Assembly (NCBI RefSeq): GCF_018446385.1
Contig: NC_055991.1
Span: 116,169,794-116,233,793, forward strand
Direction of reading: 5' to 3'
Length of the DNA: 64,000 bases
From: Zingiber officinale
Lineage: Eukaryota; Streptophyta; Magnoliopsida; Zingiberales; Zingiberaceae
A model generated the notes under the pieces. It made no database searches. It worked only from the letters and a program-made list of their open reading frames with translations, and was not told the DNA's origin. How positions within the stretch are numbered: position 1 is the stretch's first letter; each line of letters begins with the position of its first letter. The position numbers were made by a program, and so were the translations under genes. Below are positions 1 through 12,102 of the stretch, piece by piece.

Positions 1-3000
1 GTCGTCATCATCTGTGCCTCCTAGTTCATTGGATCGACCCAATTTCTCTCAGCCGTTCCACCACTTCGCTTTCAGCTTCAGTCCCGACGCCGTCGCCTCC
101 GCCAAAAGGCCGGGCATTCCGCCGATCCCTCCCTCCCTGACTTCCTCCTCGACGGTGGCACTCCCATTTCACTCACGATCTCTTTTCCAGCCCTTTGGCT
201 GTGATTCATTTCCCCACCTCACTATCCCTACGCCATCGCCGCCGCCTTTGTTAGTTGACCCCATGCTGGTCGACGACCGGACGCCTGCCTGTCGTACACC
301 GGCGCCTGGTAGTGGTCTTCCCCACCTCCGCACGCACCGCCGCTCCCATAGTGGTGTACCCTTTGGCCTCCCCCTACCTTCGCCCCCGGCGCCCAGGCCT
401 GTGCCCTGCCCTAAGTTAGTGGACAACGGCGTCACCGAGGTAGCCCTCACTGGCAACCGCTGCAAGTCCGAAGTGGCAGCGGTGGACGATTTGATCATCG
501 CTTATATGGGCAGATTGGACAAGTTGAACTCCTCTGGAACGGAGGAGAGGCACGGGGATCTGGTAGACTGCAGCAGGATGAGCGGCACGAGGACGAGCGG
601 GGCTGATAGCAGTGGGAATGAGGCGGAGAGTAGCATCAATGAGAGCGGTGGGGATAGGAAAGAAGGGAACAAGAGGAGCGCCTCAGGGGATCTGACGCCA
701 ATGAGTACGCGCCATCGAAGGAGTTTCTCCATGGACCATTCCACAGACAAGCTGCATTTTGGCGACGAGTCGCCAAAGTTTCCACCTTCGCCTGTGGGGC
801 AGCTCTCTCGTAGAGGCTCGATGGACAAGACAACGAATACATTCAGTTTGGAGTTCGGTAATGGCGAGTTTAACAGCATCGAGATGAAGAAGATTATGGC
901 AGATGAGAAGCTTGCAGAGATGGCTTTAGCAGATCCTAAAAAAGTGAAGAGGTGATTCTCCATAGCTCAAAGTCCAAGTTTTCAGCTTAACTATCGAAGC
1001 ACGTTTATTGGTTTTTGTTTTTACTAACATCTACGCTGTGGATTTTAGAATTTTGGCTAACCGCCTTTCAGCTTCTCGATCCAAGGAGCGGAAAATGCTC
1101 TATATTTCAGAATTGGAACATAAGGTGCAGACCTTGCAAAACGAGGCTACTGCATTATCGGCACAATTGACCATACAACATGTGTGCTATCTAGTAATCT
1201 TTGATAAACATCTGTATATGTTCTAAGATGCTTGATGGATTGTAGTATCATCTTCTTGCAGAGGGACTCAGCTGGACTTGCAAGTCAAAACCATGAGTTG
1301 AAATTACGTCTACAAGCCATGGAGCAACAAGCACATCTGAAAAACGGTAATTTTATGTCAAACTATTTTGCTTCAACATGTTATATGCTTTGCGGGGAGA
1401 AAAAATCTTTCTAACAACATAGGACTAGAGGATCATGTAGTGGTTGAGATATCAGTTTGAAATTATGTCTCCCTTGAGAGTTTAACCCTATCATCAAGTT
1501 TGAACAAAGAAATTTACCAATAGTTCTCTCTGATGCACTTTTTGAGAGTGATTAACTAAATTATTCCATTGTCATGTGGGTGTGTGATCATCAAATGAAT
1601 TGCTTCTATAAAACAATACATAGTATGGCTAACATATTTTTTTGGTTGCCGAGGCCTGTGTATTTTTCCATTATTAACATATTTAAGATGCTGATATATA
1701 AAACCAAGGATGTTTGATCCCTATCTTACATCAATATTTTATATTTATTTTTCCCATTGTTTTGTGATGCACTCCGGCACATGAGTATTGTTCTTGTTGT
1801 CTCTCATATTCTCATAATGGTTTAATATCAGCTCCCATTGTGTTCATCATCATCTCTCCCTCTTTATTGGTGAGTTTACTTGGGAGAGAATGATTCAATG
1901 ATGGCCTTTTCTTGTGTTTTTTCTATCTATTATCTGATATCTGCTCCATGTTTTGACGCGGATAAGAACCTAAAAGTTGGGTGGTAGAGATATAAGTATA
2001 CAAGTTCGTCGCCTATCATGTCTGTTCCATTTTTATGGGTAAAAATCCCAAAATTTCTTTGAAATGAGTTACCCTGCTTAATCATAGTGACAAGAATTAT
2101 CCCTGCAGGCTATCGATGCTCACATACTTCTTGCCGTAGTTATAAAAAATTGATTAAAAGAGTTTGAAGAGTTTGATTTTGGCAACTAATGACATGGCTC
2201 TGAACAAATTAGTTTCTAGATATCTTGAAATGATCTACATAGATTCTTTGTTTTAGCTGTTATGGTATAGGTTATAGTATATGTATAATATATGTATCTT
2301 TTCTCAATTGAAAACAGCCGTCTCGATAGATTTTTGCATTCACTGTTTATATGAAAATTTATGTAACATGATTTGGGGCTGTCCTTGTTTGTTACTCCAT
2401 GCCATGAACTAGTTGAGAAAAGAAATGTGCATCCCTATGCTCCTTAAAAAATAAATACATATCCTCTCAAAACATTTCTATTTTTTTTTTCATTTGTTCT
2501 CAGTCAATTTATCTCTGTTAGATGCATAATTTAGTAGGTTGGATTTCCTACAGTTCATTTTCCAGTTAAATTCTAACTGTTCCACTAGCAGACACATGTG
2601 CATAGATGGTTGTTTTTATGGAAAGTATATGATTTACTTCAGAAACTTCATTATTTTCTAAAACTCGTCTTTCTAATTTTATTTCCTTTGTCTCACTCTT
2701 ATGATTCATGGTATGATCAAGTTTCAATATTTTTGTAAAAGTTCTTTTTTTTCCCATTATTTTCCTTTAAACTTGTTTCATCCATCCTTCTTAGATAGTA
2801 GTTCTCTAGAAGCTAACTGATGATTCAGTGTTTGAGATCTTGGTCAAAAAGTAATCCATTTGGGGGCAATCCATCTTCATTTTGGAGCCATCAATTGACT
2901 TTAGCAATTCGATTCTGTCCTCAAGTTAAGTTGTCTGTTTTTGACCGAAACTGACAAGCATAATGGCAAGTTGCAACTACAATATAAAGTGATAACATCA

Positions 3001-3849
3001 GTTTAAGGATCTTGCATTCTGACTTGTCTTGCTAATTTGTCCAAAGATGAATGATTAGGAAGAATTTCTACGTAGGATGAACCAAAGTTTTCTCACTTTT
3101 TCAACAGTAGCAATATATGTCACCACAGCCTACCTTGTACCTGGGTTTTTGTAGTTAATCAAATTAGAAACTCCAACAATATTTTTTGCTTACCATTTAA
3201 TTTCACAAGCTACTCCTTAAGCTGCATTTTGCCTAGATGTTCCAACTAAAATACTGAACTGAATCCTGGAATGTCAGCTAAACATCATGGAACCGAAGTT
3301 AATGTCTTGAGATGTCCCATACAGTGGTTTCCTTCTACATCTTCTCTATTTCATGAATTTAAAAAGAACACTAGCCAAAAAAAATGAATTGGGATATGCA
3401 GATGTGCTACTTTTGCTATTTTTAGCCTATCACTGTTAATTATTTGTTCAAAGTTCTCAAGTATGCTTAGATGATGTCTTAGATCATAATCATCCTATTT
3501 AGGGTCAGTTAATATTCATGTTAATAAGTTTTTTTTAAAATCTTATTTCTTCTTCTTATGTTGCTGTCCAACTAATCCCTTCCTCAAAATGGCCATGTAT
3601 CATCCAGCACTGAACGAGACACTGAGTGCTGAAGTCCAGCGTCTAAAACTCGCGACAGGAGAGATCAATGAAGCTCAGCTCTCAAAGAACATGTATCAAC
3701 CAAGTCCTCAAATGTTCCAGTTGCATCAGTTGTGGTCCCAGCAGCAGCAAAATCCTCCACAAACTTCACAGGTTTCTCCATATGAACTTCCAATGCCCCA
3801 ACAAAATCAAACCAACGTTGCCGCCAAGCTTGAATCAAGCAAATGTTAA
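1..3849 (+). CDS. Group I bZIP transcription factor (bZIP29/30/69 clade), 5' end outside window
   Basis: A nuclear DNA-binding factor of the bZIP29/VIP1 group, known in other plants for roles in cell-wall, osmotic and growth control. The frame is open to the left edge, so the start lies outside; the GTG at 14 is not a start. Exons are 1-951, 1049-1181, 1262-1346 and 3608-3849 (stop TAA), all in phase with GT-AG introns. Exon 1 has the clade's low-complexity N part, two RxxS-type sites that could bind 14-3-3 ([18 protein letters not shown]) and the block [13 protein letters not shown]. Intron 1 splits the basic region, which reads [16 protein letters not shown]; the invariant Asn and the group I Lys are kept, but Leu and Ser replace the usual Gln and Ala. 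A leucine zipper follows ([12 protein letters not shown] to LRLQAMEQQ), then a Gln-rich tail. Intron 3 is 2.3 kb, AT-rich and without recognised genes. The clade call is firm; the exact orthologue is not. Confidence 0.92.
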
Positions 3850-4500
3850 TGGCCTCCAACCGGCTTGACAAAGAAGAAGGTGCAATTTTAGGCTACTCGG
3901 TGTTCCAATATTTACAATATGCGAAAGCAAGACGATATGCTCATACCAGAGCTAATTTAAGAAAATTTTTAGAACAATTTGGCAAAGTGATTTTTTCTGT
4001 ATTCTTTTGGATTCTTTCTATATAACAATTGTTTCCCTCATGATATGTTATGCTATAGGTTTGCCACTCATAACATAATAATTATCCTGTTATGCTGTAG
4101 GTTTGTCAAATTTGTTTTCGGTTGGAATTTCTAACTATTTTTTTATAATTTTTTTATTTTTATCTTAATATTTCATATTCTCATATTTATTGATATTGAC
4201 ATAAAAGTATTTTAATTTTTAAAATATCTGATTTGTTTCTTGGATCGGTTTTATTTTTGATACTCCTAATTCTACGAAAGAATTTCCCATTCAATATTAT
4301 CATTACAAAGAGTTATTCCTTCAAACATTACCGATTTATTCAATGGAAATAATTACAAAAAATCTCAATAAAAATTCTTTATTTTTTATTTTTTTTTTAA
4401 AAAAAAAAAAGAGGCTGAAAATCAGATTGAAACGGTAAAAAAAAATTGCCCGGTCGCCGTCGGGCCGACCGGGCCAACCAACAACCGCCGCGGGAGCTGT
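3850..4500. other. Intergenic: bZIP 3' flank, AT-rich
   Basis: Holds the probable bZIP 3' untranslated region (AT-rich after about 3960) and a homopolymer-rich stretch at 4370-4450. No gene or repeat family is recognised. Confidence 0.6.
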
Positions 4501-5059
4501 TTCGCTCTTAAATAACCCCTTCGACCACGCTTTTCTACTACGTCGTGTTTCTCGCTTGCGAATCATCGCCGTCGCCGTCGATTCGAATCTCGTCGCTCCT
4601 CCGAAGGTTTGATTCTGCGGTATCTTCTCGTTTGATCACTGCCATTTGCATCCAATCGAGTTATATTTCGCGTTTCTTATGTTTGGCGTTCTGTTTTTCA
4701 TGGCTAATCTTTAGCCTTTTCTGCCTTTACTCGGATAAGGTTTTTTCCCACCTGAAAAAATTGTTACATTCTGCTTTGATTAGATTTTATTTGGAAAAAC
4801 TTATTTGGATTGATACAGTATAACAAATTGTTGGAACATATTTCGTTGTTTGTTGTTGTATTCTTCTTCTGTAATATTGCATAAATATTATGTTTTGACA
4901 AATATTAGCTTAAGATCAGCTCGCATACATACGATGTTAGCTTGTGTGTTTGTGGTTCATGCTGCTTTTATTTTACCAAAATATTAACTTTAGCATATAA
5001 CTCTAATTTCATTCCTCAGGATATTCAAAGACTCGAGAATTTGTTTGCATCTAAGAACC
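4501..5059 (+). promoter_or_regulatory. UFD1 core promoter and spliced 5' leader
   Basis: A GC-rich patch (4450-4500) leads to a TATA-like TTAAATAA at about 4508-4515. A leader exon probably starts 25-40 bases further on and ends with CCGAAG at 4606, followed by a GT donor. The leader intron runs 4607-5019 (ends CTCAG), and a second leader segment (5020-5059) runs into the ATG. The TATA and the cap site are inferred; the splice sites are seen. Confidence 0.55.
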
Positions 5060-8000
5060 ATGGTACGTCATATTATAATACTTTGTTTTCTGCGTTAAAT
5101 GATACTTCGTTATACTTTGTAAATTTAATAGTTCTTGGGTGCTGCTGAAAGATTATTTTGGGTTCATGGTAGATCAGTGCATTATTTTATGAACGATAAG
5201 AATGAATCCAAATAAACAAAACCAGCAAATGTTAAGGTACCTAGAAATATGGTATCGATAATCATCAATATAGTTAGCATCATCATAACTATGTCCAATA
5301 AGTATTTGGAGTAGGCTATATGGATCTTATCCCTCCATATGTGGATTATCAGTTCTTTTTAACAACTCGAGGAAACATTTTGTAGCAACTAAGAGAAATT
5401 GGAAGCATAGTTGAACGTGAGATATTTGGTCATAAAGTAAATAAATCATCAGTTGTACTTCGATGCCTGTCACATATTCTGCCCATGTTGTATTTTATTT
5501 CATTTTTGTCCGTGTTCTGATTCTTTTTATTTGTTCCTTTTTTAGTATTTTGAAGGGTATGATTACCATGATCACTCGTTTGAGCATAATTATAGGTGTT
5601 ACCCTGCATCTCTTATTGAAAAGGTTTGAGATCTTTTTCATCTTCATTTTTTTTTGGTATGTTGTGCTCTTTAATACCAAGATCATATTTTCGAATGTTG
5701 AAATTAAATAATGGCCACTGTATGCATTCATATTTTCATCTACTTGTTTAGTTTTGGAGGAATCTCCTTGCATGTTGTAGATTAAATAATGGCCACTACT
5801 TATATTTCCTTGTTTCTGCAGCCACATCTCGAAGCTGGTGGGAAGCGTATGTTTTAGAAGACCTTGTTGTATATGATAAGTTCTATTCTTTGCTCTTTTG
5901 CTTTTTCTTGCTATCTTACGTGATCTCTCCTTTTTCAGTCATAATGCCTGCCTCTGCTCTCCATTACCTCTGTAAGTTTGATCAATTTCGTTAATTCTTG
6001 CTCACTTGAAGAACATGATTGTCATTTGTATTCTGCATCGTCCATTTGCTAGTTGTATCATGCTGATACTTCTATTCCTCAGCTTATCTAGACATTGACT
6101 ACCCGATGCAATTTGAGCTGTCGAATGTTGCTGCAAACAGGTCTTCACACTCTGGCGTTTTGGAGTTCACTGCAGAAGAAGGCCTGATCTACATGCCACA
6201 TTGGGTTGGCACCAAAATCTCTATCCTACAACTGCTTTATTTATGAAGTTTCAGTCTGTTAATCCTCTTAGTTTTCTAGATGATGGAAAATTTACTTCTA
6301 AAAGTAGGAGATACAGTACATGTCAGAAATGCCAGCCTCCCCATGGGCACATATGTTAAGATGCAGCCCCACACTAAAGATTTCTTGGACATCTCAAACC
6401 CAAAGGCCATGTTAGTAAACTTGTATCTTACTGATTCAAAGTTGCATCATAGATTCCTAAGCCTTGTATCAAGTAGACATGTTAATTGTAGTTTGTTTTT
6501 TTTTCTGTTCGATACAAGGATGTTGCAAGCCAAGTATTAACTCTCTTTTTTCTCCTTTGCAATTATTGAGGCAGCCTGGAAACTACACTAAGAACCTTCT
6601 CATGTTTGACAACCGGTGACAGTATCATGGTATCATATAACAAGAAGAAGTATTACATAGATATTGTGGAAACAAAGCCTTCTTTTGCAATTAGCATCGT
6701 TGAGACAGACTGTGAGGTTGAATTTGCACCTCCTCTTGATTGCAAAGAACCTGAGCGACAAGAAACTCCAGTCCTTAGAAGCAAAGCACCAGCTGAAGGT
6801 TTAGTTTAACTTTCCTTATTTTTTATTTTCTATTGAAATGCTTTGTTTAACTAGTTCAATAGATATGATCTTCTTTGCCTTGAAAAGGAACAGCCTACGT
6901 TAATTGGAAAGAAGTGTGATTCGAGATCCCATTTTTATCATTTTATACACTATAGATGCATCACATGGATTCTACTTATCCACTTGTTTGTGTCATAATT
7001 GACTATGATAATTTTCAGCAAATGTTCATGTGAGAAACTCACTGAAACCTGAAGATAAATCTGATTTTGATATGAAATTAATGCATTCTTTTACTCTGTA
7101 GTGTGGTCATGTTCGGTATCTCATTGCATTTAGCTTACATTCTTATAGTCCTGCACATGGCTTCTTCTACAAGTTGCAAGCCTCTCTTTAACTATCCAAC
7201 TATACTGATATAGATAAACTGTTGATATTCATATTCTTTGTATTCCTTTTTTATTTGGTTGGATTCATATTCCATTTCTTACAATGGGAAGTAAGATGTT
7301 ATTGTCAGTTTTAGGCTTTAAATTGTTGTTGAATTCTTTACTTTCCTTCTTAACTGACAACCAAAGAGAATTTGTTTATTGATGACCAAATGAAGGTTAC
7401 TTGACCATCATTGATCTTATTTCTCTTGACATTTCAGTTGGGGAAGCGCAGGTAGAGGAGGAAGTTGATCACAAATTCACACCATTTACCGGCACAGGAA
7501 GAAGGTTAGATGACAATACCCCAAAGGACAGAGCTTCGACCAGTGCTTCCACAGTGAAGGATAGAGGATGTGTTGCCATCAACAATGTCAAGCAATCAAT
7601 GCCATCAGCTTCACAGAGTACCTCGCGGCAAAGAAAGGGAAAGCTTGTTTTTGGTGCAAGTTCCACTTCCAACAATGCTTCAAGAGAACCAAACAAGGTG
7701 CACAATTATATGATATTTCCAATAAAGACCAATTGATACATATACACCAATGCTTCAAGAGTTTATTGAACATGTCATAATGGATTAATGATATTCATAC
7801 TGTGAATCAATCCTTATATATATACATATATCAAAAAGTAAAAAATATACCTCCTTCCCATATATTCTCAGTATAAACATTTGTGTTTATTTATATAGTT
7901 GCAAATTCATCAAACAATTACCTTGGACAATTTTTATCTGATTTTCTCTTGAATTTTGGTTGTATGTAGGCCATCTCCAAAGAAGAAAAAGTAGAAGCTG

Positions 8001-8062
8001 CTAAGAAAGAAGAATCAAAGGTCCAAGCCTTCACTGGAAAGAAATACTCCTTGACAGATTGA
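5060..8062 (+). CDS. UFD1: Ubiquitin fusion degradation protein 1, adaptor of CDC48/p97
   Basis: UFD1 pairs with NPL4 to bring ubiquitinated clients to the CDC48 ATPase, as in ER-associated degradation and chromatin extraction. Nine coding exons join in phase to 322 residues, close to the usual ~320: 5060-5062, 5546-5623, 5822-5846, 5939-5971, 6083-6204, 6280-6410, 6575-6798, 7438-7697 and 7970-8062. The start is [13 protein letters not shown] after Met, matching plant UFD1. The double-psi barrel and second lobe are recognised by [41 protein letters not shown] and [10 protein letters not shown]. The C-terminal CDC48-binding SHP box FTGTGRRL is at about residues 222-229, and the protein ends with [10 protein letters not shown]. 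The ATG sits alone at the end of its exon, so exon 1 codes only Met. Upstream and downstream genes are unrelated. Confidence 0.95.
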
Positions 8063-8432
8063 TCAGCAAAGCATTAGAAGTTCAGACTTCTATTCTTAAT
8101 CCTCAATATAAGTTCTTGTGGATAAAAACACTCTTGCTTGCTTTATAGATGATTTGCAGAAGTGAATGATTCATAATTTTGTAGATAATTTGCAACTGGT
8201 TCATAGAAAAGTTGTTGATTCTAGCGATCATTTAATTTTGTATAATAGTGGAGAGAATTGAAGTTTTTATTTATTTATTACGTCAACATAAACATACCAA
8301 ATGTATTTATCTGATAGGTAATAATACAAATTTTATAGAATGGCAAATAAAGGCTAAACTAAACTCAAAAGATTCTGCAAAATAAATGACTAAGTTGATT
8401 AGAGTTATTAAGCATTTTTTCTAAGTGTTAAA
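8063..8432. other. Intergenic: UFD1 3' flank
   Basis: UFD1 3' untranslated sequence followed by AT-rich spacer. Nothing else recognised. Confidence 0.6.
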
Positions 8433-8760
8433 TGTTGGGTTGAAGGTTATAAATATAGTCTCATATTGGAAAATACATGAGAAAGATTATTAGTTTATAA
8501 AAAAAGATATCTTCATTGGCATGAGATTTTTTTGGTATAACCCAAGAGCAAAACCATAAGGGTTTAGGTTCAAAGAGGACAATATCATATTATTGTGGAG
8601 ATATCTAAAATTTTTTCGATCTTTCAATTGGTATCAGAGTGAGGTCGCTTTTCTGCTTGAGGTGGATTGCAAGGTTGTAAACATAGTCTCACGAAAAATA
8701 CATGGGAAAGATCATTGGTTTATAAGAAAAAGATATCTCCATTGACATGAGGTGGAAACT
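8433..8760 (+). mobile_element. TRIM-type miniature LTR element, relic
   Basis: A short LTR (8433-8626, begins TGTTGGG, ends TTTCA) is followed after two bases by an initiator-tRNA-Met primer site TGGTATCAGAG (8629-8639). About 30 bases on, a second partial copy of the LTR begins (from about 8668; both copies share AATACATG.GAAAGAT.ATT and a run around AAGATATCT.CATTG). The size, primer site and lack of coding fit terminal-repeat retrotransposons in miniature. The element is broken: the right LTR is incomplete and the copies are clearly diverged, so it is old. Confidence 0.7.
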
Positions 8761-9189
8761 TTCGTAAAACTGGGTCGGCTGCCTTTGAATTAGTCGAGTA
8801 AAATAAAAAAAATAATATATATATTAATTTTTTTTATTAAATTGAATCTGTTAGGATTGTAAATGGAGCGCGTTCTTCTTAAGAAGAACTTGTTTATATT
8901 CATTTAACATATATAACATCAATTAAATGAATAAACTTCAACACATAAATATACATAAAATCAATTAAATGAATAAATTTAAATACATAAATATACAAGA
9001 TCAATTAAATGAACGAGTTTGAACACATGTGTTTAACTCATTAATGTTCGTGAATTATATTTATCAATAAAAAAATTTTCAACATATTAAATGAATAATT
9101 TTTTTAAAAAATAAATAAATGAATTTATATTATCAAGTTTAATAATTTAAAATATAAAATTTTTAAATAATAAAATAAATTTGAATCGA
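8761..9189. repeat. AT-rich spacer with a 40-42 bp tandem repeat
   Basis: Between about 8918 and 9035, three units starting TCAATTAAATGA (8919, 8961, 9001) repeat with periods of 42 and 40. The rest is AT-rich spacer without a recognised gene. Confidence 0.6.
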
Positions 9190-9348
9190 GAGTCTTCTGG
9201 TACGTAAATTACGGATTAGAAGATGGTCCACTTTTTTAGACCCTTGATTTGAATGGACCCTACTTATTTAAAGATGAAATCTATCCAAATCAAGGATCTT
9301 CATATAAGAGATCATCCTCTAGTCCATAATTTTTGGACAAGAGGATTC
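9190..9348. mobile_element. Fold-back MITE, copy 1
   Basis: The left arm (9190-9229) and right arm (9309-9348) are imperfect inverted repeats of about 40 bases around a centre containing CCCTTGATTTGAATGGACCC and ATCCAAATCAAGGATC. The same design, arms and centre recur at 21178-21334, so this is a mobile family, not a chance palindrome. The superfamily is not clear because no certain target duplication was seen. Confidence 0.65.
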
Positions 9349-9709
9349 TACTGATTTGATAATATTTAAACGAATTAAGTTTAAGTCAGCTCAACTGAAG
9401 TTCCAACTTATAAAAAGAGGAATCTGGTATAATCTTTGTATAAACGATGCCTGAAATTCAGGACACTGTACAAAAGTGATCATTTTCTTCTCGATCTTTG
9501 AATACATGTAAAATCCAATTCCAGAACCACAATTGTTAAACCGGTTGCGTAAACCGTGCCATCCGGTTCGATCCGAACCAAACCAAACCGCCGGCCGAGC
9601 ATCCACAGCAAGTCTCCCTCCGCCCTCTTCTTCTGCGGTGCAAAAGTTGATTACGCTCGCCTCTCATCGCCGTCCCCTCCGCCCTTTTCTTCGCTCCAGA
9701 TAGAGAGAG
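9349..9709. other. Intergenic: EMC8/9 5' flank
   Basis: AT-rich spacer passing into a GC- and pyrimidine-rich leader (9560-9709) just before the EMC8/9 start codon. No clear TATA box was found. Confidence 0.5.
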
Positions 9710-12102
9710 ATGGCAGCGGACTGCTGTTACGAGGTCTCCCAGATCGCCTACGTAAAGCTCGTCCTCCACGCCCTCAAGCACCCCTCCTCCGCCGTCAACG
9801 GTCTTCTCCTCGGCCGCCTCCGCCAAGACGGATCCACCGCCACCGTCGAGGTCGCCGACGCCGTACCCCTCTCCCATGCCCAGATCGGCCTTCTACCCGC
9901 CCTCGAGATTGCCCTGATCCAGGTATTCTCTCCCTATCCCATCCCATAGCCCTCCTCTTTCTCCGTCACTGGCGTCTTATGGATCGGGATCTGGGGGCAG
10001 ATTGAGGAGCACTTCGAGGCGGAGGGATTGAGCGTCGTCGGTTACTACCACGCCAACGAGAGGCACAACGACTTGGAGCTTGGTAACGCCGCCAAGAAGA
10101 TAGGGGATCATATCTTCCGATTCTTCCCTCGTGCTGCCGTCCTCCTGGTGTGTTTCTATTTCAGTCCTTGAGCTTGTAAGGGTTTTGTTTTCTTTCTACT
10201 TGATTTACTTTACTTGTTCGGTGGTAATTGCCCTAGTTGGATAATAACAAGCTGCAAAAGCTGAAGACTGGGAAGGGGAGGGATCCTGCTGTGCAGGTAA
10301 TCATCGACTGATCTCCATTACCATGTAATTGTAGTGAAATTGATAATTAACTACATGATGGATTCTCTTTTCCGTCTATAATTTTGCGTTTTTTTTTGAC
10401 GTAATATGGGATTCTTACTGGTATGTGCTCTTGTAACGTTGATGCATATGTGATTAGGAATGCTTCCGGTGATCTTGGTTTACAAGTATAGGGATAAAAC
10501 TAGGTCGTCGTTTTTGCCCAGGTCCATCTTTTTCATTTACTCGATTGAAGATATTGACTGAGCATGTCTTTATAACAACATAATGTTGAATATGCGATCG
10601 ACTACGCATTAGACCCCAGTAAGACTTAACCATAAGAATTGTACCGTACATCAATTTTTTTATAATCCATCAAAAGAGCATGTATTTTTTTACATCAAAT
10701 AAAGTGTTAGTTATAATCTTCCATCCTTGCAAAAATTTAACTCAATCTCTCTTCGTGGCTCATGCTAGCATCCTCTAAATATAGATATGCTCATCCTAGT
10801 CTCTGCTGACAAGGAATAATAGTCACAATGTATTAGCGACATATTCAATGCAATTTCCCTGATCTTAATAGGTACAACATATAAGAGACATGCTCAATGC
10901 AATCCCCCCAATCTTAATACTTGCAACGTATTAGCGACATGCTCAATACAATTTCCTGAATAAGATTAGGAATAATAGTTGCAATGTATCAGTGGCATGC
11001 TCAATACAGTTCCCTGACCATTATCAAACATGAGATATAAAAGGTAAGAGTTCAAACAATAAACTATATTATTTAATTATAGAAGCAAGTACGATAATAT
11101 CTCAATGACATAGCGATGCACACGCGAGTACAAGTGTAATTCATAACATAAAAAGCATGAGCATGCACCACGAATTTCATAAATCTAAATAAAGAGATAT
11201 TGCAATCAAGAACATAGTATCATGAAACAGATAAAGAATGAACATTAAAATAGTATCCAATCTGGTCGGCATAAAATATCATTGATCTCATGATTTTTAA
11301 CGATGACTAACCTATCATAACCTCTAGATGAGATCCTATAGGATGATGCTATCAGATGTCAGTTCTTGGTGACTTGTCTCCATGTTCCATGTTCCATGTT
11401 CCTATGTAACCCTGGGTGGGAAATATTTTCCATTGATTTTGTTTGAATTGGATTTAAGTAATTAAAAGATATATAATTGGATGCATGGTCCTCTCTCTGT
11501 TATCTTACTTTCTGAAATAAAAGGCTAAGTGCTGATGTGTATTTATGGTTGCCATTTCTGACTTGTGTATGTCTGTCTACTACCTGACTATAATCTCTTA
11601 ATAACTTTGACATTGTAAATTTATGGATTTTTAATTTATTGAGTGTAGCTTGAATCAAAAATGTAGTTTATAGACTATAGCAATACCTTGGTAGTGTTTT
11701 CTTATCGATGTCTTTCTGTCATGAATTCTTGATTGTATTTCATACTGTGATCAAGTATCCACCAACTGTAAGCATTGTAACTTCTTGGTAACATATTGAT
11801 TCTCAAATTCTGAACCCTCACAGCTATACACAAGGGATTCATCACGAAGTTGGCGTCAAACTGGATCCGATGGAAGCAACCAATTGACTTTGAAAGAGCC
11901 GGCAGCTAATATAGTTTTGTTCGACTATATTTCTTCTGAAAAATGGCAGCAGATTGTTGACTTTGATGACCATCTGGATGACATTAGCAAGTCAGTACTG
12001 CTTTTTTATTATTTTGGCCAAGTTTACCATAATTATTCAGGCTAAACATTTGTACATCTAATATTTTGCAGGGACTGGCTGAATCCTGGCTTGTTTGATT
12101 AG
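9710..12102 (+). CDS. EMC8: ER membrane protein complex subunit 8/9 homologue
   Basis: A cytosolic subunit of the ER membrane protein complex, which inserts tail-anchored and multipass membrane proteins. It has an MPN-like fold without the metal-binding JAMM residues. Five exons join in phase to 205 residues, the usual family length: 9710-9922, 10001-10147, 10237-10296, 11824-11990 and 12072-12102. Landmarks are the N-terminal CCYEVSQIAYVKLVLHALKHP, VNGLLLGRL, VVGYYHANERHNDLEL, then LVLF-type strand ANIVLFDYISSEKWQQIV and the conserved end DWLNPGLFD. The ATG at 9710 follows a pyrimidine-rich leader and starts exactly where plant homologues start. Intron 3 is 1.5 kb and holds a 49-bp tandem repeat. 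Plants usually have one EMC8/9 gene, so the 8 versus 9 naming is nominal. Confidence 0.94.
10822..11025. repeat. Four degenerate ~49-58 bp tandem units in EMC8/9 intron 3
   Basis: Units begin near 10822, 10871, 10920 and 10978 and share a core like CAA.GTATTAGCGACATG.TCAAT.CAAT. They lie wholly inside an intron, have no coding potential, and look like local replication slippage that has since diverged. Confidence 0.65.

Noticed and set aside
14-16. GTG as start of the bZIP protein
   Set aside because: The frame continues upstream to the window edge, and plant bZIPs of this clade have a longer N part.
9536-10005. Open frames on both strands at the start of EMC8/9
   Set aside because: They are shadows caused by the GC-rich first exon; only the 9710 frame continues in phase into the next exons.
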